A stretch of 9,409 nt of DNA from assembly GCA_021788955.1 (NCBI GenBank), contig JAJYKC010000046.1, positions 1 to 9,409 of the forward strand, written 5' to 3'. The stretch's first letter is position 1, and each line of letters starts with the position of its first letter. The position numbers were made by a program, and so were the translations under genes. The stretch comes from Acidobacteriota bacterium. GTDB lineage: Bacteria > Acidobacteriota > Terriglobia > Bryobacterales > Bryobacteraceae. Below the pieces are notes generated by a model, which made no database searches, had not been told where the DNA came from, and saw only the letters and a program-made list of their open reading frames with translations. Shown piece by piece: positions 1 through 6,760 of this stretch.

Positions 1-1508
1 GCCTCACGGCGGCGCTCGGACGTCCGGTCAAAATCGGCAATCTCAAAATTTCTCTGTTCTCCGGCGGAGCGGCGGCGACGGATGTTTCGATCGCCGACGA
101 CCCCGCCTTCAGCCAATCGCCGTTCCTGCAGGCCGAGTCGCTCAAAGTCGGCGTAGATCTTCTCCCGCTGATCCTGCATCGCACGCTGAATGTGACGGGT
201 ATCACAATCGAAGATCCGCAGATCCATATCATCGAAACCGCCGCCGGCGCCTTCAACCTCTCGAGCATCGGAGCGAAAGGCGGCGCAACGCCGACGCCGT
301 CTGCCGCGCCCGAACCCACGGGCGCGCCTTCGACAGCTCCGTCTCTTTCGATTGCCCGGATCGAGATCTCCGGCGGAAAGATCACGTTTGAAAAGCGAGC
401 GCCGGGAGCCCGCCCGAATGAGATCGACAAGCTCGACCTCGTCGCCAAAGACTTTTCGCCGGGCGAGGCCTTCCCTGTGTCTGTCAGCGCCGAAGTGCCC
501 GGAGGCGGCGCGGTTCGCATCGACGGCACGGCCGGCCCTTTCGATTCCGGCGATGCCATGGACACGCCCTTCAACGCGAAGTTTCACATCGATCATCTCG
601 ATCTCGTCGCGTCCGGCCTCGTCCATCCCGACGACGGCATCTCGGGCATTGCATCGCTCGACGGCATGGCGGATTCGTCGCGCGGCACTATCAACACTAC
701 CGCGAAGTTCACCGCGGACCATGTCATTCTGGCCAAGGGCGGCTCACCCGCGCCGAAACCCATTGGCGTCGATTTCTCTCTCTCGCATCATCTGGCCAGC
801 CAATCCGGAGACATCCGCAAGATGGCGGTCCATCTCGGTTCCGTGGACGCGAATCTTGGCGGAACTTACCGCCTGGCAACCGAACCCGCCTCGGTCGACC
901 TTCACCTGACCGGTTCGCAGATCCAACTGCCGGACCTTGCCGCCTTCCTTCCCGCGCTGAACTTTACGCTCCCGTCGGGTTCGTCCATCACGCAGGGAAC
1001 CGCCGATCTGAACGTGACCTCCTCCGGCCCGCTCAACGCGCTCGTCACACAAGGGCACGTCGCCGCGCAGAACGTTCGCCTCTCCGACTACGACTTTGCT
1101 TCGAAGCTGCAAGTTCTGCACGAATTCACCGGCATCAAGGCGCAGCCGCACACCTTGATTCAGACGCTGAGCTCGGACGTCAATCACACGGTCAACGGCA
1201 CGGCGCTCGACAACGTGCAGTTCGCCGTCGCGGGCATTGGCGCCATCATGGGCAGCGGGGCCATCAGCCCGTCCCACGCGTTGAACTTCAAAATGCGCGC
1301 GGCTCTTGGCGGCGGCGCGCTAGCCTCGCTCGGGGGCGGCCAGGGCGGGATCCCGTTTACGATTCAAGGAACGGCAGACCACCCCGTGATCCGGCCCGAC
1401 GTCGGAGGTATCGTCACCAACACGCTGAAAGACCTGACCGGGGGCAAGTCCGCGGGAAGCGTGGCGGGCGGTTTGCTCAATGATCTGCTCGGCGGAGGAA
1501 AGAAGTAG
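1..1508 (+). CDS. AsmA-family protein, C-terminal part (5' end outside window)
   Basis: The reading frame is open from the window edge (first full codon at base 3) to a TAG at 1506-1508, giving 501 visible residues. The start codon and the usual N-terminal membrane anchor lie upstream. Visible residues 5-16 (LGRPVKIGNLKI) and the following SLFSGG...VSIADDPAF stretch match the early beta-rich region typical of AsmA-like proteins. Next come a proline/alanine/threonine-rich linker at about residues 95-114, long stretches of alternating polar/hydrophobic beta strands, and a glycine-rich C-terminus (GGLLNDLLGGGKK). AsmA-like proteins are anchored in the inner membrane and extend into the periplasm; relatives are linked to outer-membrane assembly and lipid transport. 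That role is family knowledge, not shown here. A GTG at 192 lies inside the open frame and is not the real start, because the upstream codons carry conserved family sequence. The next gene is convergent, 12 nt away. Confidence 0.85.
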   Translation, partial: LTAALGRPVKIGNLKISLFSGGAAATDVSIADDPAFSQSPFLQAESLKVGVDLLPLILHRTLNVTGITIEDPQIHIIETAAGAFNLSSIGAKGGATPTPSAAPEPTGAPSTAPSLSIARIEISGGKITFEKRAPGARPNEIDKLDLVAKDFSPGEAFPVSVSAEVPGGGAVRIDGTAGPFDSGDAMDTPFNAKFHIDHLDLVASGLVHPDDGISGIASLDGMADSSRGTINTTAKFTADHVILAKGGSPAPKPIGVDFSLSHHLASQSGDIRKMAVHLGSVDANLGGTYRLATEPASVDLHLTGSQIQLPDLAAFLPALNFTLPSGSSITQGTADLNVTSSGPLNALVTQGHVAAQNVRLSDYDFASKLQVLHEFTGIKAQPHTLIQTLSSDVNHTVNGTALDNVQFAVAGIGAIMGSGAISPSHALNFKMRAALGGGALASLGGGQGGIPFTIQGTADHPVIRPDVGGIVTNTLKDLTGGKSAGSVAGGLLNDLLGGGKK

Positions 1509-1524
1509 CCGGCGCTGCCGCTAC
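1505..1524. terminator. Short hairpin spanning both stop codons of convergent genes
   Basis: GTAG (1505-1508) pairs with CTAC (1521-1524) and CGGC (1510-1513) with GCCG (1517-1520), with one bulged C and a GCT loop. The TAG of the AsmA-like gene and the reverse-strand TAG of the propeller gene therefore sit opposite each other in the stem. No T-run follows on either strand, so this is at best a weak bidirectional terminator. Confidence 0.3.
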
Positions 1525-2552
1525 GCCACTCGGCGAAGCTTGGTCACACGGCCGTCGGAAATCCACTCGACCACCAGAATGTTGCCTGTCTGGTCCCAGC
1601 AGGCCGCATGTGGCGAAACGAACTTGCCGGCCACACGCTGGTCGTGCGGGATGTTCGGCCAGCCTTTCGTCTTCCAGACGTTCAGGTTGTCTCCCAGGTG
1701 CGTGATCAGCTTGTTGTTCCTGTCGAAGATCGTCACTTCTCCGTAGAGATCCGGGACCAATAATTCGCCATTGCGCTGGTCGAAATGACAAGGCCGGCGC
1801 AGGTCGTTGGTCACCATCGACAGGCTCTGGCCGTCAAGCGAAAAATACTGCAGACGCGCGTTGCTGCGGTCGGCCACTACCAGCACCGGTTGCGGACCGC
1901 GGGAGTCGAGCCAGATCCCGTGGGGGCAATCGAGCCGCCCCGGCGCCGAGCCCTTCCCGCCCCAGGTGCGGATGTACTCCGCCTTCGCGTTGTACTGGTG
2001 GATGTAGCTCAGTCCGTAGCCGTCGGCCACGTAAACATCCCCGTTCGGCGCCACGGCGACGTTCGTGGGTTTGTACTGCTTCGGTGACGTGTAGACGCCG
2101 GACTCGCGCGGCACTTCCCGTGTCCAGATGTACTCGCCGTCGAGGGTCGTCTTTGCCACCAGGCCGCGCTCGGGGTCGGCAAGGTAAAGGAATTCCTGGT
2201 TATCCTCGACGTTCAACAGCATGCCATGCGCACCCACGGCGAACTCCGGCCCCCAGCTCTTGATGAACTGACCGTGCTCGTCGAAGAAGGCCACGGCGTC
2301 CTTACTTCGGTTGTGAATGATGACGCGATGCTGGCGGTCCACCGCGACGCCGTGCGTATAGCCGAACTGGACCGAGGCCGGCGTCTTCGCCCAATCGCTT
2401 ACGAACTCATAGGTATGAGAGCCCGAGCCGAGCACAGGCGCTCGCTCGCCCAGCAGCAGAATCGGGCCGGTGGCCGCCGCGGCCACCCCTTTGAGCCAGG
2501 CGCGGCGGCTGCTCGCGCCGGAATTGGTTGGCGAAGTTTGAGACTGCGGCAT
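1521..2552 (-). CDS. Tat-exported six-bladed beta-propeller (NHL / peptidyl-amidating-lyase-like) protein
   Basis: A 343-residue protein. The N-terminus carries a twin-arginine signal: SRRAWLK at 15-21 with Arg16-Arg17, then an Ala/Gly/Leu hydrophobic stretch to about residue 35, so it is probably exported folded to the periplasm. Residues 65-340 are repeated NHL-type blades, e.g. HGVAVDRQHRVIIHN, NVAVAPNGDVYVADGYG, HGIWLDSRG...VLVVADRSNARLQYF and HAACWDQTGNILVVEW. Compared from memory with the catalytic core of peptidyl-alpha-hydroxyglycine alpha-amidating lyase (PAL), His109, His211 and His315 fall where PAL has its three zinc ligands, and Arg82 and Tyr179 fall where PAL has active-site Arg and Tyr. 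The Met two residues before the last His is Ser313 here. Enzyme activity is not established; a sugar-lactone or plain ligand-binding propeller is also possible. The ATG at 2552 places the Tat motif correctly. It follows the DUF302 gene by 35 nt, mostly an inverted repeat. Confidence 0.85.
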   Translation of the reverse strand: MPQSQTSPTNSGASSRRAWLKGVAAAATGPILLLGERAPVLGSGSHTYEFVSDWAKTPASVQFGYTHGVAVDRQHRVIIHNRSKDAVAFFDEHGQFIKSWGPEFAVGAHGMLLNVEDNQEFLYLADPERGLVAKTTLDGEYIWTREVPRESGVYTSPKQYKPTNVAVAPNGDVYVADGYGLSYIHQYNAKAEYIRTWGGKGSAPGRLDCPHGIWLDSRGPQPVLVVADRSNARLQYFSLDGQSLSMVTNDLRRPCHFDQRNGELLVPDLYGEVTIFDRNNKLITHLGDNLNVWKTKGWPNIPHDQRVAGKFVSPHAACWDQTGNILVVEWISDGRVTKLRRVA

Positions 2553-2554
2553 GA

Positions 2555-2577
2555 CGGGGATTCTATCGCAATCCCCG
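2555..2577. promoter_or_regulatory. 23-nt perfect inverted repeat just upstream of the propeller gene
   Basis: The arms are CGGGGATT (2555-2562) and AATCCCCG (2570-2577), 8 bp with no mismatch, around a 7-nt loop. The repeat fills most of the 35-nt gap between the DUF302 stop and the propeller ATG and ends 2 nt before that ATG. No T-run follows on the minus strand, so a standard intrinsic terminator is unlikely. The only purine-rich ribosome-binding-like stretch (AAAAGGG on the minus strand, 2578-2584) lies on the far side of the stem. It may be an operator or an mRNA hairpin that controls translation of the propeller gene; which one cannot be told from sequence alone. Confidence 0.5.
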
Positions 2578-2587
2578 CCCTTTTGGG

Positions 2588-2971
2588 TCAGCCTGCCGCT
2601 TCGGTGACGATGCCCTTGATGACTTCTTCTACTTCCCGCGCCACAGGCTCGATCTCCGGCACGGGGAACGCCTTCATCATTTCAGTGGGAAGCATTGAGG
2701 CGATCGTGTACGCGCCGGGCTTTCCGTACACGGAGATGCGGCAGGGCAGCGCGGTCGAAATCGAACCGTCGGCCTCTAGCACCCGCTTGGCCTGGGCCGG
2801 GTTGCAGACCTCGTAGATCCGGCACTCCATGTCCATCTCGACGCCCTTGCGCTTCATGGTTTCCTGCAGATCGTGCGTGGCGATAACGCCGAAATGCCGC
2901 TTGGTGGCGGCTTCTTCAATCGCACGCCCGATTTCGTCGAGCGGCCTGGATGATGGAACGCGAATCAACAT
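2588..2971 (-). CDS. DUF302 domain protein
   Basis: A 127-residue protein that is essentially a single DUF302 domain. Recognisable family stretches are FGVIATHDLQETMKRKG (27-43), the core YEVCNPAQAKRVLEAD (53-68) and STALPCRISVY (72-82). Cys56 and Cys77 sit in these two conserved motifs, and Cys50 is a third nearby cysteine. No signal peptide or membrane segment is visible, so it is probably cytoplasmic. The biochemical function of DUF302 is not established; some relatives occur near stress, redox or metal genes. Its ATG directly abuts the TGA of the upstream UspA gene, and its ribosome binding site (GGAGG, 8 nt before ATG) is part of the UspA codons for Gly-Gly-Glu, so translation is very probably coupled. 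This makes a shared role with UspA likely. Confidence 0.9.
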   Translation of the reverse strand: MLIRVPSSRPLDEIGRAIEEAATKRHFGVIATHDLQETMKRKGVEMDMECRIYEVCNPAQAKRVLEADGSISTALPCRISVYGKPGAYTIASMLPTEMMKAFPVPEIEPVAREVEEVIKGIVTEAAG

Positions 2972-3808
2972 TCACTCTCCTCCTATCACAGTCAACACCG
3001 GGCAATCGGCATGGCGCAGCACCTGCTCGGCCGTCACTCCGAGCATGACATGGTCGGAAAACCTCCGATGCTCGGCACCGATCACCAGCAGGCCGGCATG
3101 CATTTCGCTCGCAGCGCGTAGGATTTCCTCGCCCGCATTTCCGGTCCGGGTCACCTCTTGCATCTGGCATCCTGCAGGCGTTTGCTGGCCCGCCCACCCG
3201 CAAAGGTCGGCGATCGCCCGGCGCGGCTTGTCCTCCACCACGTGCAGAACCACCAGCCGCGCATTGAGGCAGCCTGCCAGGCGGACCGAGTAGCTCAACG
3301 CACGCCGGGCTGCTTCGGAATCGTTCACGGCGCAGACAATCGGCGATACATCGTGAAACCGGGCCTGAGGACCCGTCGTGAGCACCGGGATGGATCCCGC
3401 GTGCAGCACGTCTTCAGTGATCGAACCGGCGGCCAGGCGCTCGATACCCGTTCGCGCATGCGTCCCCATCACGATCAGGCTCGCGTTGAGGGCCTCGGCG
3501 ACCCGCGGTATGACATCACGCGGGTCGCCGTCTTCCACCCGAACTTCGGCTTCCTGGGCCGGAATCGTCTTCTTGACAAATTCGCGTAAAGCGCTGTGCT
3601 CGGCGGCACGGTTAGCCGCCATCCCGGCCTCGACGCGCTCCGCTGCTCCCCGGGTCAGATACGGCGGCACGTCCGGCTGATGCGTTTTCAGAACCGTGAG
3701 CCGGGCGCCGCACACCGCGGCGAGTCCCCCTGCCACCTTCAATCCCGCCGCCGACCGGTCCGAGCCATCGACCGGGCACAGAATTTCCTTTACGAGCGAT
3801 TCCGCCAT
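2972..3808 (-). CDS. Universal stress protein, two tandem UspA domains
   Basis: A 278-residue protein with two Usp folds, at about residues 7-145 and 155-275. Domain 1 starts with EILCPVDGSDRSA, including the conserved Asp14, and has an ATP-loop-like segment beginning MGTHARTG and continuing to GS at 128-129. The family pattern G-x2-G-x9-G-S/T is nearly complete, but the second Gly is Ala118. Domain 2 starts PIVCAVNDSEAARRA and carries a more degraded loop (G244, His247 in place of Gly, then G257-V-T). Nucleotide binding is therefore plausible in domain 1 and doubtful in domain 2. Usp proteins are cytoplasmic and help survival under starvation, oxidative or energy stress. I chose the ATG at 3808: GGGAGG lies 8 nt upstream. 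A TTG one codon earlier (3811) is also in frame. It belongs to the minus-strand run after the TtcA-like gene (60-nt gap). Confidence 0.9.
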   Translation of the reverse strand: MAESLVKEILCPVDGSDRSAAGLKVAGGLAAVCGARLTVLKTHQPDVPPYLTRGAAERVEAGMAANRAAEHSALREFVKKTIPAQEAEVRVEDGDPRDVIPRVAEALNASLIVMGTHARTGIERLAAGSITEDVLHAGSIPVLTTGPQARFHDVSPIVCAVNDSEAARRALSYSVRLAGCLNARLVVLHVVEDKPRRAIADLCGWAGQQTPAGCQMQEVTRTGNAGEEILRAASEMHAGLLVIGAEHRRFSDHVMLGVTAEQVLRHADCPVLTVIGGE

Positions 3809-3821
3809 CAACTCCGCCTCC

Positions 3822-3838
3822 CTTGCAGCAGATGCAAG
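3822..3838. promoter_or_regulatory. Hairpin in the usp leader, next to its ribosome binding site
   Basis: CTTGCA (3822-3827) and TGCAAG (3833-3838) form a perfect 6-bp stem with a 5-nt loop in the 60-nt gap between the TtcA-like stop and the usp start. In the minus-strand mRNA the 3' arm runs straight into GGAGG. It could tune usp translation or mark a processing point or end for the upstream transcript. No T-run follows. Confidence 0.35.
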
Positions 3839-3868
3839 ATCCGTGCCAAAGTAACAGGCGGCGGCTGC

Positions 3869-4648
3869 TCAGTCTTCGAGTACGGGCAGCAGATCCGTTG
3901 CAGGCGCCGGCTTCTGTCCCTTGAAAAACCGCGGGTCCAGCAGCCGATCCGGCTGGATATTGCCCATCGCCGCCAGCAGCGTCTCCCGCAGCCGCGGATG
4001 TTCGGCCTCGAGCTCTGCGAGGATGCCGCGCAATGACCGCCGCACCGTACCCGGACGCTGGGAGCAGCCGCACGGGATTACCGGCGCGCCGAGCGTCTCC
4101 GCGTACTTCGCGGTCAGGTCCTCCCCCACGAACACCAGTGGCCGGATCAGCCGGAAATCCTTTTCTCTCGACCATGTTACGGGCGGCAGCGCGCTCAGTC
4201 GCCCCGTGAACATCGCGTTGCGCAGGAACGACTCGCACATGTCGTCGGCCGTGTGCCCAAAGGCGACGACATTAGCCCCGAGTGAGCGCGCCACTTCGTA
4301 GACAGCCCTGCGGCGATACCGGCTGCACAGGTCGCAGCCATGGTCAGGCTGTTCCGCCAACAGGCGATGCGACGGCCGGTCATGAAAATACGTCCAGTCC
4401 ACGCCACGCTCCTTCAGCCACTCCCCCAGCGGCTGGATCGGCCGCAGGAACTTGCCTTGCTCGATGGTGAACGCGCAAACGGTGAACTGCACGGGCGCCC
4501 GCGCCGCCAGCAGACGCAACACTTCCAGCATGGTCAGCGAGTCCTTACCGCCGGAAAGCGCCACCGCAATGCGGTCGCCGTCGCGGATCATTTGAAAGCG
4601 GTGCACCGCCTCGCCCACTTTGTGCAGCAGGGCGCGTTCGATCTCCAT
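3869..4648 (-). CDS. ttcA: TtcA-family tRNA 2-thiolation enzyme (PP-loop ATPase)
   Basis: A 259-residue protein starting MEIERALLHKVGEAVHRF, the usual helical lead-in of TtcA proteins. The PP-loop SGGKDS at 32-37 binds ATP and activates the tRNA base as an adenylate. A CxxC (Cys105-Asp-Leu-Cys108) is followed by SRYRRRAVYEVARSLGANVVAFGHTADD, matching the TtcA pattern. Near the C-terminal part, IPCGCSQ (Cys193, Cys195) sits where TtcA has IPCxxCGSQ; in that family the CxxC pair plus the first Cys of this motif hold a [4Fe-4S] cluster. TtcA converts cytidine 32 of some tRNAs to 2-thiocytidine. It is shorter than the roughly 310-residue E. coli enzyme. It starts 9 nt after the kinase gene stop, with only AAGGG touching the ATG as a binding site, so coupled translation is likely. 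The exact target base is not proven by sequence. Confidence 0.85.
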   Translation of the reverse strand: MEIERALLHKVGEAVHRFQMIRDGDRIAVALSGGKDSLTMLEVLRLLAARAPVQFTVCAFTIEQGKFLRPIQPLGEWLKERGVDWTYFHDRPSHRLLAEQPDHGCDLCSRYRRRAVYEVARSLGANVVAFGHTADDMCESFLRNAMFTGRLSALPPVTWSREKDFRLIRPLVFVGEDLTAKYAETLGAPVIPCGCSQRPGTVRRSLRGILAELEAEHPRLRETLLAAMGNIQPDRLLDPRFFKGQKPAPATDLLPVLED

Positions 4649-4657
4649 CCCTTCAGC

Positions 4658-5314
4658 TTATCGGTCTTTAAGCGGCGCCACGGCCGGGGTAGCGGCGACA
4701 GTTGCTCCCATCGCATGAAGAATCGTCGATGCTGTCAGGTCTTCGCCCAGGTCGGAGGAAATCATGAGGCTATAAAGGTGAGGCTCCCTCCAGTAATTGT
4801 CATAGAAGCGCGCGATGTACTGCTCGCGCTGTTCGTCCATTGCGCGCATATAGGCTTCCGCGTCGTCGCCTTCGTTGATCCGGCTCACGACGCGGCGCAA
4901 GCGATTCTCCGGGGAACCATATACGAACACGTGGAACGCTTCCGTTCGCCCGGCAAGGATGCACTGCGAGCCGCGGCCGACGATCACGCAGTCGCCCTTT
5001 GTGTACGCCTGTTCGATCGCTTCCCGCGTGAACGCCGCCATTGTTTCGGCGTCGAATAACTCCGCGTCTTCCATCTTTAGCCCCGCCGATAACGCCGCCG
5101 CGCGCATGGCGTTCTTGTTCAGCCAGTGAAACCACGAATCCACGCGCTCGTCGTTTTCGCCCGCTGTGCAAATGTCCACCTGTGCTGAGCGCGCCACCTC
5201 GGTGAGGATCCGGGAGTCGAGCAGCGTCCAGCCAAGCCGCTCGGCGATCTTCCGCGCAATCTGGGCACCTCCGCTTCCGTACTCGCGCGAAACCGTAAGG
5301 ATCCGATATTTCAT
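4658..5314 (-). CDS. Cytidylate kinase-like (AAK6-type) protein
   Basis: A 218-residue P-loop kinase-like protein. The N-terminus MKYRILTVSREYGSGG puts the nucleotide-binding loop EYGSGG at residues 11-16, followed by the helix AQIARKIAERLG and the strand WTLLDSRIL. VIVGRGS (110-116) and FHVFVYGSPENRLRRVVSR (127-145) are the core and lid-like arginine region of the cytidylate-kinase-like family. YDNYWREPHLYSLMISSDLG near 171-190 matches its C-terminal signature. The family is related to CMP kinase (CMP + ATP to CDP + ADP), but its true substrate is generally unknown, so I do not call it cmk. The ATG at 5314 is preferred because conserved sequence begins there and GGGTGG lies 7 nt upstream; an in-frame TTG at 5356 would add 14 unlikely residues. 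It is the first gene of the minus-strand run and is divergent from the antiporter. Confidence 0.85.
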   Translation of the reverse strand: MKYRILTVSREYGSGGAQIARKIAERLGWTLLDSRILTEVARSAQVDICTAGENDERVDSWFHWLNKNAMRAAALSAGLKMEDAELFDAETMAAFTREAIEQAYTKGDCVIVGRGSQCILAGRTEAFHVFVYGSPENRLRRVVSRINEGDDAEAYMRAMDEQREQYIARFYDNYWREPHLYSLMISSDLGEDLTASTILHAMGATVAATPAVAPLKDR

Positions 5315-5382
5315 TGCGATGCCACCCAGACCGCCATGGTGCACGGCGGGTGCCAAACGCGGCGCGGATGTGCGAAGGTGAA

Positions 5383-5401
5383 GGTCAGGTCGGACCGGAC
5401 C
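5383..5401. promoter_or_regulatory. 19-bp inverted repeat in the kinase/antiporter divergent region
   Basis: The unit GGTC-A-GGTC, then a central G, then GACC-G-GACC is symmetric about 5392 with one mismatched pair. It lies 15 nt before the ATG of the antiporter at 5417, within the 102-nt gap (5315-5416) between the two divergent starts. Its form suits a dimeric regulator's operator, possibly acting on both genes. No convincing -35/-10 pair was seen in the gap. If the antiporter really starts at the ATG 5336, this repeat would be coding and the idea weakens. Confidence 0.4.
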
Positions 5402-5416
5402 CGCTCAACCAAAGCC

Positions 5417-6643
5417 ATGCTGGTTCCGCTTACGCCCGCGATCCTGCTCGGTTCCGCGCCACACGCGGACAACATTCCCCTCGCCATGCTGGCCGTATTC
5501 GGCAGCGCGAAGTTATTCGCGGAAATCTTCGAGCGGCTGAAACAGCCCGGCATTGTGGGAGAAATTCTGGCGGGCGTGCTCATCGGCCCCGGCGTCCTCG
5601 GCTGGATCCATCCGAATCAGGTGCTGACGGCACTGGCGGAACTCGGTGTCATGTACCTGCTCTTCCGTGTCGGACTCGAAGTACGGGCCAGCGAACTCGT
5701 GCGTATCGGGCGAACCGCTTCCCTCGTTGCCATCCTCGGCGTCGCCGTCCCGCTCGTCACCGGCTGGGCGATCATGAGACTCTGGGGTGAGCCGCGCCTC
5801 GAGTCCCGCTTCGTCGGCGCGGCGATGGTCGCGACAAGCGTCGGCATCACAGCGCAGGTGCTGGCCGGCATGGGCCTGCTGCAACACCGTGCGAGCCGGA
5901 TCATCCTCGCCGCCGCGGTCATCGACGACGTGCTGGGCCTCATCGTGCTTGCGGTCGTAAGCAGTATGGCGCGCGGCTCACTGAACATCGCGGAGCTGGC
6001 GCTCACCGCGGTGGCCGCCGTCGCCTTCACGCTGATCGTCGCCACCTGGGGCAGCCGCGCTATGGGCCACGTCGTCCCCTCGCTCAAACAGCGCCTCCAC
6101 GCGGGCGAAGTGCAGTTCAATCTCGCCATGGTGGTTCTGTTCGGCCTCGGAGTCCTCGCCATGTACGCCGGCGTCGCGGCCATCATCGGCGCGTTCCTGG
6201 CCGGCGTCGCATTGTCGGAGTCGCTCGAACACCGCGTCCACGCCTTCGCCCACGGCGTCTCCGAACTCCTCGTCCCGTTTTTCCTTGCCGGCATCGGCCT
6301 GAACGTCGATCTCGCCGTGTTCCACTCCGCGGATGCGCTCCTGCTCGTGCTGGTGATCGTCGTGGCAGCCGTCATTACGAAGGTCGTCGGCTGTGGGCTC
6401 GGCGCGGCAGGCATGGGCTGGGCTGACGCAATGCGCGTCGGTGTCGGCATGGCGCCGCGGGGCGAGGTCGGGATGGTAGTGGCACAAATCGGACTGAGGC
6501 TCGGCGTGGTTTCCGCTCGCGCCTATGGCGTGGTGGTCGTTATGTCGGTGGCCACCACGCTCATCGCGCCGCCCCTGCTCAAGCTCAGCTACCGCTCGGT
6601 TTCACTGAAAGGTACGAGCAAGCAAGAATACACACTCGGCTGA
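5417..6643 (+). CDS. CPA2-family cation/proton antiporter (Kef/NhaS3-like)
   Basis: A 408-residue membrane protein with about 12 hydrophobic segments covering nearly its whole length and no cytoplasmic TrkA-N/RCK domain, so it is the transport core only. Typical CPA2 landmarks are QPGIVGEILAGVLIGPGVLG near the start, LGVMYLLFRVGLE, the paired aspartates in VIDDVLGLIVL (Asp170-Asp171, the ion and proton site), FLAGVALSESLEHR, FFLAGIGLNVDL, a lysine in VITKVVGCGLG and the MAPRGEVGMVVA motif. It exchanges Na+ (or K+) for H+ across the inner membrane; which ion cannot be told from sequence. The ATG at 5417 is preferred since it places the first membrane segment close to the N-terminus. An in-frame ATG at 5336 would add 27 basic, unconserved residues. 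Neither has a strong ribosome binding site. It is divergent from the kinase gene and convergent with polX. Confidence 0.88.
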   Translation: MLVPLTPAILLGSAPHADNIPLAMLAVFGSAKLFAEIFERLKQPGIVGEILAGVLIGPGVLGWIHPNQVLTALAELGVMYLLFRVGLEVRASELVRIGRTASLVAILGVAVPLVTGWAIMRLWGEPRLESRFVGAAMVATSVGITAQVLAGMGLLQHRASRIILAAAVIDDVLGLIVLAVVSSMARGSLNIAELALTAVAAVAFTLIVATWGSRAMGHVVPSLKQRLHAGEVQFNLAMVVLFGLGVLAMYAGVAAIIGAFLAGVALSESLEHRVHAFAHGVSELLVPFFLAGIGLNVDLAVFHSADALLLVLVIVVAAVITKVVGCGLGAAGMGWADAMRVGVGMAPRGEVGMVVAQIGLRLGVVSARAYGVVVVMSVATTLIAPPLLKLSYRSVSLKGTSKQEYTLG

Positions 6644-6727
6644 GCGACTTGACGCTGGCCGTTTTTCCAGTCCTCCCTACCCCAACGGCGCCGTAGCGGT
6701 CGCCATTGTGATTCGCCAGGGGTTCGT

Positions 6728-6760
6728 GCTGCAGCAGGCAGCTTAGGCGCTTCGGCGCCT
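6728..6760. terminator. Two tandem hairpins at the convergent antiporter/polX ends
   Basis: GCTGC (6728-6732) pairs with GCAGC (6738-6742), and AGGCGC (6745-6750) pairs with GCGCCT (6755-6760) around TTCG, a very stable tetraloop in plus-strand RNA. The second stem covers the last codons of polX. There is no T-run on either side, so intrinsic termination is uncertain; the stems may protect 3' ends or limit read-through. The rest of the 99-nt gap after the antiporter (6644-6742) shows no gene. Confidence 0.35.

Noticed and set aside
744..1277. Minus-strand open frame opposite the AsmA-like gene
   Set aside because: Arg/Gly/Asp-rich shadow product; the plus strand holds continuous AsmA-like sequence across the same bases.
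5336..5416. Longer N-terminus for the antiporter from the ATG at 5336
   Set aside because: The 27 extra residues are basic and unlike any antiporter start, and there is no ribosome binding site. It cannot be fully excluded, so it is noted in the gene entry.
5617..6450. Long minus-strand open frame (277 codons) opposite the antiporter
   Set aside because: Its product is Ser/Thr/Arg/Ala/Pro-rich low-complexity sequence of the kind produced antisense to GC-rich genes, while the plus strand encodes a clear membrane transporter.
6653..6668. Run of five T after a GC-rich stretch following the antiporter stop, as an intrinsic terminator
   Set aside because: Only about 4 bp can pair around the T-run, which would sit in the loop instead of after the stem.
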